This document shows positions 45,731 to 56,367 of a stretch of 64,000 nt of DNA, piece by piece. The DNA is from Leisingera sp. ANG-M7 (GTDB lineage: Bacteria > Pseudomonadota > Alphaproteobacteria > Rhodobacterales > Rhodobacteraceae), in assembly GCF_000813965.1 (NCBI RefSeq), contig NZ_JWLI01000004.1:145048-209047 (forward strand), read 5' to 3'. The notes under the pieces were generated by a model. It was not told the DNA's origin, did no database searches, and worked only from the letters and a program-made list of their open reading frames with translations. A program made the position numbers and the translations under genes. Numbering within the stretch: position 1 is the stretch's first letter; the number at the start of each line of letters is the position of its first letter.

Positions 45731-45788
45731 GCAGGTCCCGCACCCCAACTTTCCTTTCAGTTAACAAATTTTAACATACATGGCCAGC

Positions 45789-46862
<1,074 letters not shown>

Positions 46863-46885
46863 TTTCCCGCACGAACGTCAATCAG

Positions 46886-46907
46886 CCGGGGCGGCCCGCT
46901 GCCCCGG
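46886..46907 (+). promoter_or_regulatory. Intercistronic hairpin after the binding-protein gene
   Basis: CCGGGGC and GCCCCGG form a perfect 7-bp stem with an 8-nt loop in the 70-bp gap between tmoX and the ATPase gene. It may stabilise tmoX message or partly stop transcription. Confidence 0.5.
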
Positions 46908-46932
46908 AATCCCTGCTAAAGAAAGTTAAGCC

Positions 46933-47964
46933 ATGACCGCCGCCACCCCCGTCATTTCCTGCAAAAACGTCTGGAAACTGTTTGGCGCCAATCCGGAACA
47001 GTATCTGAAATCTCTGACCGGCAACCCGGGCTTTGATGACATCCGCCAGGCTGGCTACATCGCCGCTGTTCGGGATGTGTCACTGGACATTGCCAAGGGG
47101 GAAATGCTTGTGATCATGGGGCTTTCCGGCTCTGGCAAGTCGACCTTTGTGCGCTGTCTTTCGCGGCTGATCGATATCACCGGTGGCGAGGTCCAGGTTG
47201 AAGGCCAGAACATCGGCGAAATGTCCGAGAAAGAGCTGATAGACCTGCGCCGCAACAAGATGGGCATGGTGTTCCAAAGCTTTGGCCTGCTGCCGCACCG
47301 CACCGTTCTGGACAATGTGGCCTTCCCGCTAGAAATGCGCGGACAGGACCGCCACGAACGCCGTGCCCGAGCGCTGGAGGTGATCGAGCTGGTTGGTCTG
47401 TCCGGACGCGAGGACTATTTCCCGCGCGAACTGTCCGGCGGGCAGCAGCAGCGCGTCGGCATCGCCCGCAGCCTGGCGATTGAGCCTGACATCTGGTTCC
47501 TGGATGAGCCGTTTTCCGCGCTGGACCCGCTGATACGCCGCGAAATGCAGGACGAATTCCTGCGCCTGCAAGAGATGCTGGGCAAGACCATCGTCTTTAT
47601 CACCCATGACTTCGACGAGGCCCTGCGCCTTGCCGACCGCATTGCCATCATGAGGGACGGCGTCGTGGAGCAATGCGACACCCCCGACCAGATCGTGCTG
47701 AACCCAGCCACCGAATATGTCGCCAAGTTCACCGAGGAAATTGAAAAGTCCCGCGTGGTTCACGCAGGCGTACTGGCGCGCGAAGTCAACGGCCACAGCC
47801 TGACAGGCGCTCCTGTCGGTGACAAGCAGACCATTGCCGAACTCGCCCGGCTGCTGGTTAACGACAGCCGCGACTTCCTGCCTGTGGCCAACAAATCCGG
47901 CACTCTGGTTGGCGCAATGAACCGCCAGGACGCACTCGACGTGCTGCTGGGAGCAGGGTCATGA
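46933..47964 (+). CDS. tmoW: TMAO-type ABC transporter ATP-binding protein
   Basis: The protein has 343 residues. Walker A is GLSGSGKST, signature ELSGGQQQRVGIARS, Walker B WFLDEPFSALDPLI. The N-terminal VWKLFGANPEQYLKSLTGNPG extension and the C-terminal 70 residues are typical of the ProV/OpuAA group. It overlaps the permease start by 4 bp. I use the Ruegeria pomeroyi names, with W for the ATPase and V for the permease. Confidence 0.8.
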   Translation: MTAATPVISCKNVWKLFGANPEQYLKSLTGNPGFDDIRQAGYIAAVRDVSLDIAKGEMLVIMGLSGSGKSTFVRCLSRLIDITGGEVQVEGQNIGEMSEKELIDLRRNKMGMVFQSFGLLPHRTVLDNVAFPLEMRGQDRHERRARALEVIELVGLSGREDYFPRELSGGQQQRVGIARSLAIEPDIWFLDEPFSALDPLIRREMQDEFLRLQEMLGKTIVFITHDFDEALRLADRIAIMRDGVVEQCDTPDQIVLNPATEYVAKFTEEIEKSRVVHAGVLAREVNGHSLTGAPVGDKQTIAELARLLVNDSRDFLPVANKSGTLVGAMNRQDALDVLLGAGS

Positions 47965-49925
47965 CTGACCAAACGATGACACTTGCGGGTAAGCCTCAGA
48001 CTTGGACGCGGGCCCGGACAGGCTGGGCGATTTTCATCACAGCCTGCCTTCTGGCCATTGGCAATTCGGTTTTGCCTGCCGGGCTGGTGCGTCCGCCAGA
48101 GTGGTTGATCCTCCCCTTCGCTGACTGGATCAATGCACTTTTCGTGTTTGTCCGCGACGATCTGGGCCTTCTCTACCTGACTCGCGCCTTTGCCGATGGC
48201 GTCGAATGGCTGCTCGATGTGACCGCCAACCTGCTGTACGGCAAGAACCGGTGGCCCCGTATCGGCCCCATTCCATGGACCGTGATCGCCAGCATCGGCT
48301 TCGTCATCGGCTATGCCCTGCAGGGCTGGCGGCTGTCGCTGCTGACCGGCGGCACCTTTGTCTGGATTGCCGTAATGGGACAGTGGAAATGGGCGATGGA
48401 GACCCTGTCCGTGATCGTTGTTGCCGCGCCTTTCTCGATCTTGTTCGGTCTTGTCATGGGCATTCTCGCCTGGCGCTCCAAGACTTTTGAAAGGATCCTG
48501 AACCCCGTCCTGAATATCGCGCAAAGCCTGCCGCATTTCGCCTATATGATCCCGGTCGTCGTCTTTATCGGCGTCGGTCCCAAGGCAGGCGCCATCGTCA
48601 CCATCATCTTCTCGGTGCCGCCGATGATCCGCATGTCGCTCTTGGGCCTGCGCAAGGTTCCGCATGAGGTGATCGAAAGCGGCCACATGTGCGGCTCTAC
48701 CCGCTGGCAGCTGCTGCGCCACGTACGCATTCCAACAGCCCGGACAGAGATCCTGGTTGGTGTGAACCAGGTAATCATGCAATGCCTTGCCATGGTGGTT
48801 CTGGCCAGCTTCATCGGCATGCCGGGCCTCGGCCAGAAACTGCTGCAGCTGTTGCAAGCACTGAAAATCGGCCGCTCGGTCGAGATTGGTATCACCATCG
48901 TACTGCTGGCGGTCATGCTAGACCGCTGCACCAAGGCCTGGGCCACCAAACAGCCCGAGCATTTCGAAAAAGGCACATCCTTTGCAGTGCGCAACAAGTT
49001 TCTTTTGACCGGCATCGGCCTATCGCTGGCATGCTTGGTTCTGGCGCAGTTCATTCCGCTGATGGACCAGATCGGCCGCCGCGATGCCTTCACCATCTCC
49101 AAACCGATTGATGCGGTTGCGGACTGGTTCATCGTGCTGATCGACCCGGTCACGCAATGGCTGCGCTGGTTCCTGATTACCTGGGTGCTGATCCCGATCC
49201 GTGATGCCTTTTTGTGGATGCCCTATGCTGCCGTTCTGGCGCTGCTGGCAGCGGTCGGCTGGGCCATCGGCGGATTGCGTTCCGCTCTTGTGTGCTTGGG
49301 TTTCTTTGGCCTCATCGCTATGTCCGGCTGGTGGGACCGCGCCATGATCACCGTCTACACCGTTGTAGTCGCGGTCTCGATCGCGGCAGTAATGGGCTTT
49401 CCGCTGGGGATCTGGGGTTCCTTTAACGAGAAGCGCGCAAGCATCGCGCTGCTGATCTGCGACACGCTCCAGACTTTCCCCAGCTTCATCTACCTGATTC
49501 CTGTCGTCATGCTGTTCGGTGTCAATGACGTGGCCGTGGTCGGCGCGGTGGTTCTGTTCGCTGCGGTTCCATTGGTGCGCTACACTATCGAAGGGCTGCG
49601 GCAAGTGCCGGAAACGCTGATCGAGGCAGCCGATATGTCCGGAGCCACAAGGATGCAGACCCTGTGGAAGGTGCGGCTGCCGATGGCATTGCCGACCATT
49701 ATGGTCGGGGTAAACCAGTCGGTGATGTTCTCACTGTTCATGGTGATCATCGCAGCCTTCATCGGCACCCAGGATCTCGGCCAGGAAATGCAGCGGGCAC
49801 TGTCCTCCACCGATGTGGGTAAGGGCCTGGTGCTAGGCCTTGCGGTCGCCTTCATGGGACTGATGGTGGACCACCTGGTGACCGCCTGGGCACGGTCCAA
49901 GAAAGAAGCACTCGGGCTGGAGTAA
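47961..49925 (+). CDS. tmoV: TMAO-type ABC transporter permease, duplicated
   Basis: The protein has 654 residues with two BPD_transp_1 permease domains in one chain. The EAA-type loops are ESGHMCGSTRWQLLRHVRIP and EAADMSGATRMQTLWKVRLP, about 290 residues apart. Most ProW proteins have one such domain, so a single chain may supply both halves of the channel. The gene follows the ATPase with overlap and precedes a GlxA-type regulator by 4 bp. Confidence 0.82.
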   Translation: MTDQTMTLAGKPQTWTRARTGWAIFITACLLAIGNSVLPAGLVRPPEWLILPFADWINALFVFVRDDLGLLYLTRAFADGVEWLLDVTANLLYGKNRWPRIGPIPWTVIASIGFVIGYALQGWRLSLLTGGTFVWIAVMGQWKWAMETLSVIVVAAPFSILFGLVMGILAWRSKTFERILNPVLNIAQSLPHFAYMIPVVVFIGVGPKAGAIVTIIFSVPPMIRMSLLGLRKVPHEVIESGHMCGSTRWQLLRHVRIPTARTEILVGVNQVIMQCLAMVVLASFIGMPGLGQKLLQLLQALKIGRSVEIGITIVLLAVMLDRCTKAWATKQPEHFEKGTSFAVRNKFLLTGIGLSLACLVLAQFIPLMDQIGRRDAFTISKPIDAVADWFIVLIDPVTQWLRWFLITWVLIPIRDAFLWMPYAAVLALLAAVGWAIGGLRSALVCLGFFGLIAMSGWWDRAMITVYTVVVAVSIAAVMGFPLGIWGSFNEKRASIALLICDTLQTFPSFIYLIPVVMLFGVNDVAVVGAVVLFAAVPLVRYTIEGLRQVPETLIEAADMSGATRMQTLWKVRLPMALPTIMVGVNQSVMFSLFMVIIAAFIGTQDLGQEMQRALSSTDVGKGLVLGLAVAFMGLMVDHLVTAWARSKKEALGLE

Positions 49926-49929
49926 TGCT

Positions 49930-50997
49930 ATGACACTGCACTCCAGCGACTTCGGCCCCGCCCCGCTCCGCCGCTTCGGCTTCCTGCTGTTTCCCGGCTT
50001 TCCAATGGCTTGCCTGACCGCAGCTATCGACACATTGCACACCGCAAATGAGCTGGCCGGGCACCAGGTTTTCAGCTGGTCGCTCGTGACCGAGACCGGC
50101 GCACAGGCAGCAGCCTCCGCTGGCGTGCCTTTTGCGGCGGACTGCAGCCTTGCTGAAGCAGACGCCATGGACTGTCTGTTCCTGCTTTCCGGGCCAGAAG
50201 CCGTGTTTGATGACCCGGTCCCCGGACACGGCCGGCTGCGATACCTGGCACGCCACGGTATCATCCTGGGCGCGGCCGCGGGCGGCATTTTCCCGCTTGC
50301 CCGCAGCGGTGTTTTGTCCGGGCGGCGCTGCGCTGTCCATTGGAGCTACCGCAACGCCTTTGAAGCCGCCTTTCAGGATTGCACTGCTGTGGACAGGCTG
50401 GCCGTGCGTGACGGGCCGGTTCATACAATTTCCGGAGCCGCCGCGATGTTTGACCTGGCATTGGAGCTGATCGGCAACGCACTTGGCGAGGCTGCCATGA
50501 ATGAGGTCGCCTGCATGTATCAGCATCCTGTCCTGCGCAGCGGCAGCGCCCGGCAAAAGATCCCTGTTCTGCAAAGCGGCCGCACGGTCGATCAAATGCC
50601 GCCTGCGGTCAAGCAGGCGATGTCCATCTTTTCGGAGAATGTCGAAACTCCTGTCGGTATCCGCGAGGTCGCCCGCAGGACCGGAATTTCCCCGCGCCAG
50701 CTGGAGCGGAGTTTCCGCACCGCCACAGGCCTCAGCCCTGGCGAGTATTACCGCCGCCAGCGCCTCAAGACCGCCAGGCAGATGGTGCGCTATTCCTGGG
50801 ACAGCATCTCAGACATCGCTCATTCTGTTGGTTATGCCAGTTCCTCTACCCTGACGCTGCATTACCGCAAATTCTATGGCGTCACGCCCGTTCAGGACCG
50901 CAAACAGACTTTTCTTCCCGAGACCGGAAGTCCGCCCCGAAACCACCCCGCAGCAGACCAGTGTCCGGCACAGACTATCGCGCTTGCTTCAGGATGA
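49930..50997 (+). CDS. GlxA/GbdR-type AraC-family regulator
   Basis: The protein has 355 residues. The N-terminal 190 residues are a DJ-1/PfpI-like (class I glutamine amidotransferase) domain. The nucleophile elbow reads LGAAAGGIFPLA, so the usual Cys is missing and the domain is likely a sensor only. The C-terminal AraC domain has two helix-turn-helix motifs (IREVARRTGISPRQLERSF and ISDIAHSVGYASSSTLTLHY). Relatives GbdR and CdhR respond to dimethylglycine/betaine or carnitine. It is probably co-transcribed with the importer. Confidence 0.9.
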   Translation: MTLHSSDFGPAPLRRFGFLLFPGFPMACLTAAIDTLHTANELAGHQVFSWSLVTETGAQAAASAGVPFAADCSLAEADAMDCLFLLSGPEAVFDDPVPGHGRLRYLARHGIILGAAAGGIFPLARSGVLSGRRCAVHWSYRNAFEAAFQDCTAVDRLAVRDGPVHTISGAAAMFDLALELIGNALGEAAMNEVACMYQHPVLRSGSARQKIPVLQSGRTVDQMPPAVKQAMSIFSENVETPVGIREVARRTGISPRQLERSFRTATGLSPGEYYRRQRLKTARQMVRYSWDSISDIAHSVGYASSSTLTLHYRKFYGVTPVQDRKQTFLPETGSPPRNHPAADQCPAQTIALASG

Positions 50998-51066
50998 AGA
51001 CAGCTCAACCCGGCCTGTAGACTCACAAGGGATGGCCTGCGCTGCATATTGAAGGCGCGCACGCCA

Positions 51067-52059
51067 CTAAAATACCGGCTGCGTGCGATGGTCAGGGTAG
51101 ACAATTGCCAATTGGCCGGGCTCAAACAGATCCAGCGTTTTGCACCAGGTCCGGCCAAGCCACAGCAAATCCACTGACAGGTCGCCAGGGTGATAGGCCG
51201 CAGTGTACAGCGTGCCAAAACCCTTGTCGAAAGCCAGGGAGTACAGTGGCGGCTTGAGGAAAGTCCCGACAAATTTCTCCTTGGTTTCCGGATGCAGCGT
51301 CAGCCGGTGCAGCAAAAACCGCTCCCTTTCAACAGAGGCCGTTAGACGAGCATGACTGGTCCATTCAACGCGTTCCTGATGATTGGTCGCAACCGCCGCA
51401 TGGGTGATTAGGGTCGGACGGTCGGGTGCAAGAAAGGCGGTGAAGTAGTTCCGGTTGCGGTCCAACACTGTTACATTATAACTCATGTGGCAAGGCACGC
51501 GCCGCAGCACACCCTTTGCCTCCTCGATGGTTGAACAAGTCTGCAACAGATACCTGAGGATGAGAGGCACCCCAAAGCCGTCGCCCACGGCCCGGCGCCC
51601 GCCGAAGGTTAGTGAAACGCAAAGCCCGGCATCGTTCACCCCATCCAGCAAGCCGAACAAGCCGTCCGAGGTCCCCATGACCTGCCGCCCATTCCACCCG
51701 GTCTTCAGATACACCGCATCAAAGGCCGAAGGGTTGTAGTCATAATTGCGCACCAGCAGCGGCTCTCTGCCCTGCCAGATGGCCTGGCTGCAGCCTGCCA
51801 GATAACGCGGCGGGCAATAGAAACTGAGAAACCTGGATTCCAGATCACCACCGCCAACGGACGCGCAGAGCTGTTCATAAAGTCCCACCATCTCAGGCAT
51901 ATGTGTTTGCAGCGCACGACGGCATTCTGCATAGGTTGGACGGCCGGAGAGGCCTTCGCTTGCCCACCAATTCAGGTAGGCTGTGCGGTATTCGGAAAAG
52001 AGCCCGGACAGCACTTGCCCCGGCTCCGTTTCCTGCATGGCGCGGAATGTCAGTCTCAT
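51067..52059 (-). CDS. C45-family autoproteolytic acyltransferase/hydrolase
   Basis: The protein has 330 residues. Cys90 in LAGCSQAIW, followed by VRNYDYNP (Arg104, Asp107), matches the N-terminal nucleophile site of the acyl-CoA:6-APA acyltransferase/choloylglycine hydrolase group, where cleavage before Cys exposes the catalytic residue. The ribosome binding site is weak. Members hydrolyse or transfer acyl groups on amides. It starts 5 bp after the ATP-grasp stop and ends the operon, converging on the GlxA-type gene. Confidence 0.85.
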   Translation of the reverse strand: MRLTFRAMQETEPGQVLSGLFSEYRTAYLNWWASEGLSGRPTYAECRRALQTHMPEMVGLYEQLCASVGGGDLESRFLSFYCPPRYLAGCSQAIWQGREPLLVRNYDYNPSAFDAVYLKTGWNGRQVMGTSDGLFGLLDGVNDAGLCVSLTFGGRRAVGDGFGVPLILRYLLQTCSTIEEAKGVLRRVPCHMSYNVTVLDRNRNYFTAFLAPDRPTLITHAAVATNHQERVEWTSHARLTASVERERFLLHRLTLHPETKEKFVGTFLKPPLYSLAFDKGFGTLYTAAYHPGDLSVDLLWLGRTWCKTLDLFEPGQLAIVYPDHRTQPVF

Positions 52060-52064
52060 TCAGC

Positions 52065-53516
52065 CTACATAATCTTAAACGCAGGGTCCTCAAAGGCCTG
52101 TGCAGACGGCAGCGGGCGCGCCGAATAGGCGTTCTTGATGCCGTCGATCCAGCGCTTCGATTTCTCGGTCAGCTGGAAGCCCTTGGTCATAGACCGGCCC
52201 CGGGTGACAAGAATGCCCAGATCGGCGCCTTCATAGCGGTAGTCGCCCGTGTTGGAGATCCGCAGGAAGAATGCCTCATCCTCGCTTTCGACAGCGCGGC
52301 GGTGATAATCGAAACGGTCGAACACCACTGACCCGTCCGGCAGCATCTTGTATATCCCGGACTCCGGCGCGTGGGTCACGATATCCACGGTGTCCTCGGT
52401 GTGCTTGATCACCATCTGCGACCAGGAATCTATCATGTCCGGGTCAGCCCAGCGGGCGTTCAGTTCCCCCACATCCAGCTTGAACGGTTTCTTTGAGAAC
52501 TCCAGCAAGTGGAACAGGAACAGCGGCGCATCCGCATGGGCAAAGGCTGCGTGGTTGGTCATCGAGGACGCTCCGGTGATCCGCGGGTTCAGCTCGCCCA
52601 GCCAAATGTCTCCAGTCTTCTTGTCAATCAGGAAGTCCAGCTCAAAATAACCGCGATAGCCCTCCTTGCGTAGCTGCTCACCGAACTTGAAGGTCAGCTC
52701 TCGTGCCTTTTCGCGTGTCTTGGGCGGGAAGGCAGTGGAGAATATCTCGTTGCCGCACCAGCCGCCCCGGTAGGGCGTCAGTTCCTTAAAGCCGACAAGC
52801 TCTGTCATCAGTGGGCCAACGATTGTGCCTTCGGAGGTGCAGCAGGCCTCAATCGCCGAGCCGCGGCAATCGATCCGCTTCATAATCTTGATTTCGCCTT
52901 GACCGACGATCTCATGCTCATGCTTGCGGAAATCTGCCTCCGTCTTGATGAAGAACGTAGTGTGGCCAGAATCCCCGAAGGCGCTTTGCAGCACCAGATC
53001 ACTGCCAAGATCCGCCTTCTTGCAGATCTTCTTCAGGTGATCATAGCTGTCGACCTTTGACAGCGTATTCGGCACCGATGGCACGCCGGCTTTGTTGCCC
53101 ACCCGCACAGTCTCGATCTTGTTGTCCATCTTGGTGCGCAGCTTCGCTTTGGGGAACCACACCTCACCGCCAAGCTCCTTGGCCAGCTTTTCGGTTTTCT
53201 CATCGAACATCAGGAACACGAACTTGGGCTTGCCGCCGCGCGCCTTTACATAATCGATGACTTCCTTGTGCTGCAGCAGATAGTTGTTGATGTCCTCGAT
53301 GGACTGGAATTCGTCATGCGGCAGCTCAGACGGCACCAACACGTTCGGGTGGCGGCCGTCGAAACAGTCCATGTAACAGATGTATTTGAAGTTCTTTACC
53401 CACTCGTCGAGCCCGAGAAGATTGAAGTTGGTCGCTGACACAAAATAGACCGGATCCGTATTGGTATGAAAATAGCGGCGGATCTCCGAAATGTTGTTCA
53501 GAACTTTCTTCGGCAT
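52065..53516 (-). CDS. ATP-grasp ligase (biotin carboxylase-like)
   Basis: The protein has 483 residues from ATG 53516 (GGGAG upstream). The central ATP-grasp fold is seen in LVLQSAFGDSGHTTFFI, ELDFLIDKKTGDIWLGELNPRITGAS and the metal-binding Glu and Asn there. No biotin-carboxyl-carrier or carboxyltransferase gene is nearby. ATP-grasp enzymes of this kind often join an acid to an amine. The next upstream gene is an amino-acid decarboxylase that would make such an amine. Function is unknown. Confidence 0.85.
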   Translation of the reverse strand: MPKKVLNNISEIRRYFHTNTDPVYFVSATNFNLLGLDEWVKNFKYICYMDCFDGRHPNVLVPSELPHDEFQSIEDINNYLLQHKEVIDYVKARGGKPKFVFLMFDEKTEKLAKELGGEVWFPKAKLRTKMDNKIETVRVGNKAGVPSVPNTLSKVDSYDHLKKICKKADLGSDLVLQSAFGDSGHTTFFIKTEADFRKHEHEIVGQGEIKIMKRIDCRGSAIEACCTSEGTIVGPLMTELVGFKELTPYRGGWCGNEIFSTAFPPKTREKARELTFKFGEQLRKEGYRGYFELDFLIDKKTGDIWLGELNPRITGASSMTNHAAFAHADAPLFLFHLLEFSKKPFKLDVGELNARWADPDMIDSWSQMVIKHTEDTVDIVTHAPESGIYKMLPDGSVVFDRFDYHRRAVESEDEAFFLRISNTGDYRYEGADLGILVTRGRSMTKGFQLTEKSKRWIDGIKNAYSARPLPSAQAFEDPAFKIM

Positions 53517-53572
53517 GTATCGTCTCCCAGTGAAGTCAATTTATCGTTGGATTTCTGTTTCTTGGCGGGCGT

Positions 53573-56317
53573 CTATTTCTTGACGGACTTCAGGGCCTCC
53601 TTGGTGAATACGCGCAGGCCCAGGTCAGCACGGAACCCGTGGATTTCGCTCACATCAAGCGCCCGCATGAACGACAGGATCTCTGGGCTGATGACCTGAC
53701 CGGGCACCAGGATCGGAAAACCGGGCGGATAGGGAATGATGAAGCTGGAGGAAACCAGTTCTTCACCTGCCTCCAGCCGCTGCATAAGGCTGTCATCTGT
53801 CGGGATATAGTCGCAGTTGTCCTCGTTGTAGGCGAGAAAGAATGCCGTGCGGATATCGCCTTCCGGCGTGTCCTTGCCCGCCCGGAACGCATCGTGGAAC
53901 CGGCTGAAATCCGGCAGCGGCGGCACGTGCTCCACCAGCGCTGACACCCGGTTGTCAAACGAGCGGCGCTCCATCTTGGAGGCATCGTCCAAAAGCTCGT
54001 CCAGATCGTTGGCTATCTCAACCAGCACCTCAATCAGGTAAGCAACTGAAGACCGCGTGGTGCCAATGTTAGTCATGAACAAGACAGTGTTGCGCGAGGT
54101 CTTGTTGATCTGGATCCCGTATTTGTCCATTAGGATCTTGGTCTTGAAGGTGTCACCATCCCAGCCAGTACCGCCCACGGCCAGGGTTACCCTGGTGGGG
54201 TCCAAAACGAACTCATCCTGGCTCCACATCGACCATTTATCGATCCAGCCATGGGCCGGGTCATAATAGGCCTCTACTCCGCTTTCACGGAATTGTTCGG
54301 GGATCATGTCTCCGGCAGTCAGCACCTTGAAATACTTGTTCAGCAGCGGGTGTTCTGTGATCGCTCGGCGGATCGACATCGCGCTTTCGATCTGCTTCTG
54401 GACAAACTCGAACCCTTCCAGTTCCACCTGCCGTCGGCCAACATCCAAGGAAGCGATGATCTGATAATTCGGCGAAGTCGAGGTATGGGTCATATAGGCT
54501 TCGTGAAAGGCCTGTTCCACCTCGCCCTTAAAGTCCTGGTCATTCACATGGATCATCGACCCCTGCCGCAGCGAGGTCAGCGTCTTGTGGGTGGACTGGG
54601 TGGCATAGGCCCGCACCCGCGCATCCGGCGGCGGCACCAGCCGGGTATTCAGCCAAGTCTCCTCGTCCGCGTCCTTCAGCATCTCCTGCTGAGCCTCCCA
54701 GGCCTGCACCGTTTCCGGGGTGCGCAACGTTTCCCGCAGGGTGTTGGCAACCCCCATTGCAGTGCGCTGGCGGTAGGTCGGGTCAAAGCGGGCAAAGGCA
54801 AACCAGGCCTCGTCCCACAGGAAAATCAGATCTTTCTTGATTGCCAGGCATTCCTCCATCACCCGGCGCACGTTGTAGACAATGCCGTCAAAGGTACAGT
54901 TCGTGAGCAGGACCATCCGGACCCGGTCCAGTTTGCCTGCCGCCTTGAGCCGCAGCAGTGTATGCTTGATTTCGTGCAGCGGAACCGCGCCGTACATCGA
55001 ATGCTCATGCAAAGGGTAACTGTCCATATAGGCCACGCTGGCCCCCGCCAGCACCATCCCATAGTGATGCGACTTGTGGCAGTCCCGGTCCACCAGCACG
55101 ATGTCGCCGGGGCGGACCACCGATTGCACCACGATCTTGTTGCAAGTGGAGGTGCCGTTGGTGGCAAAGAACGTGTGCTTCGCGCCAAAGGCGCGCGCGG
55201 CCATGTCTTGGGCTTCCTTGATAGGGCCGCGCGGCTCCAGCAGGCTGTCGAGCCCCCCGGATGTGGCCGATGTTTCGGCCAGGAAGATATTGGAGCCGTA
55301 AAACGCCCCCATATCCTGAATCCAGTGCGAGCGGCTGATCGACTTGCCCCGGCTGATCGGCATCGCATGGAACACACCGGTAGGCTGCTTCGAATATTCC
55401 TTGAGCGCAGTAAAGAACGGCGATTTGTAGCGTCGGTCGACCCCGCGCAGGATGTTCAGGTGCAGTTCCTGGAAATCCTCCTGATTGTAGAACACCCGGC
55501 GGCAGCGGCCCAGATCCAGCCCGGCGATATCCTCAGCAGATCGGTCGGTGACCAGATAGGCGTCCAGCTCCGGCCGGATCTTCTCGATCAGGCGGCAGGC
55601 CTCGGGGCCGTATTGGTGCGGATCGATCGAGTCGACAGACTCCTCCTCGCTGACACGGGTCAAATACTGGTTCAGGATCGGCAGCTCGATCTTGGACTTC
55701 AGCGACAGCCCCGGGCGCACCACCACAGCTTGCACATTGTGATTGAACAGGATGCCGATCAGCGCATCCTCCAGCGACGGCACAATCACCGGCTCGTAAA
55801 TGAACGGGTCCTCGATCCGCCGCATCCGCAGAAGATTCTGCCGCAGGAACCGCTCCTGTGATTCCGACACGTCATCGACGATCATCACCTCGAAATAAGG
55901 CCGCCCCAACGCCCGCGCTTCAGGTGCAAGCGAGGCCTCGTCCTCGTAGTCCTCGTTGTCGATCTCATCAGAGGACAGCGGAATAGACCGCCGCCGGTAA
56001 GCGCCGGAAGTCAGCGCCCGCGCAATGCGGCGCACCGAAACCGCCAGATCGTCCACATTGCCGTGCTGCAGCAGCCTGCGCAGGTGCTCGAACGCATGAA
56101 TGCCCGGAAACGCCCAATAACGTTCAATCGGCGCCAGAACATCGAACAGATGCTCAGCCGCGGCCATCAGTTTCTCGCTCTGACGCCCCTCTTGACGCTG
56201 ACGGGCCAGCCCCTCGGCAGATTCCCGCAGCGAGCTCCATCTGTCTGCCCGCAGCTGGGTTGCGCTGTAATAATCCCGGATCGACGGCAAAGCCTTCCTT
56301 TGCGGCTGCAAGTTCAA
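53573..56317 (-). CDS. Orn/Lys/Arg decarboxylase family PLP enzyme, large form
   Basis: The protein has 914 residues, in the size range of the inducible fold-type-I decarboxylases or above. It begins with TTG 56317 after a strong AAGGAGG at 6 bp spacing. Residues 1-300 are an extended N-terminal region including a receiver-like wing (FEVMIVDDVSESQ). The PLP domain has FFATNGTSTCNK, DRDCHKSHHYG and the Schiff-base Lys578 in STHKTLTS. The product is probably an amine from a basic amino acid, though which one is unclear. Confidence 0.88.
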   Translation of the reverse strand: MNLQPQRKALPSIRDYYSATQLRADRWSSLRESAEGLARQRQEGRQSEKLMAAAEHLFDVLAPIERYWAFPGIHAFEHLRRLLQHGNVDDLAVSVRRIARALTSGAYRRRSIPLSSDEIDNEDYEDEASLAPEARALGRPYFEVMIVDDVSESQERFLRQNLLRMRRIEDPFIYEPVIVPSLEDALIGILFNHNVQAVVVRPGLSLKSKIELPILNQYLTRVSEEESVDSIDPHQYGPEACRLIEKIRPELDAYLVTDRSAEDIAGLDLGRCRRVFYNQEDFQELHLNILRGVDRRYKSPFFTALKEYSKQPTGVFHAMPISRGKSISRSHWIQDMGAFYGSNIFLAETSATSGGLDSLLEPRGPIKEAQDMAARAFGAKHTFFATNGTSTCNKIVVQSVVRPGDIVLVDRDCHKSHHYGMVLAGASVAYMDSYPLHEHSMYGAVPLHEIKHTLLRLKAAGKLDRVRMVLLTNCTFDGIVYNVRRVMEECLAIKKDLIFLWDEAWFAFARFDPTYRQRTAMGVANTLRETLRTPETVQAWEAQQEMLKDADEETWLNTRLVPPPDARVRAYATQSTHKTLTSLRQGSMIHVNDQDFKGEVEQAFHEAYMTHTSTSPNYQIIASLDVGRRQVELEGFEFVQKQIESAMSIRRAITEHPLLNKYFKVLTAGDMIPEQFRESGVEAYYDPAHGWIDKWSMWSQDEFVLDPTRVTLAVGGTGWDGDTFKTKILMDKYGIQINKTSRNTVLFMTNIGTTRSSVAYLIEVLVEIANDLDELLDDASKMERRSFDNRVSALVEHVPPLPDFSRFHDAFRAGKDTPEGDIRTAFFLAYNEDNCDYIPTDDSLMQRLEAGEELVSSSFIIPYPPGFPILVPGQVISPEILSFMRALDVSEIHGFRADLGLRVFTKEALKSVKK

Positions 56318-56367
56318 AACCTGCCTCCTTTCTGTCGCGTCAGGACCTGCGCCGCCTTCCAGTCCGG

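Noticed and set aside
54251..55861. 536-residue plus-strand open frame
   Set aside because: It is antisense to the PLP decarboxylase, whose motifs are intact. No domain is seen.
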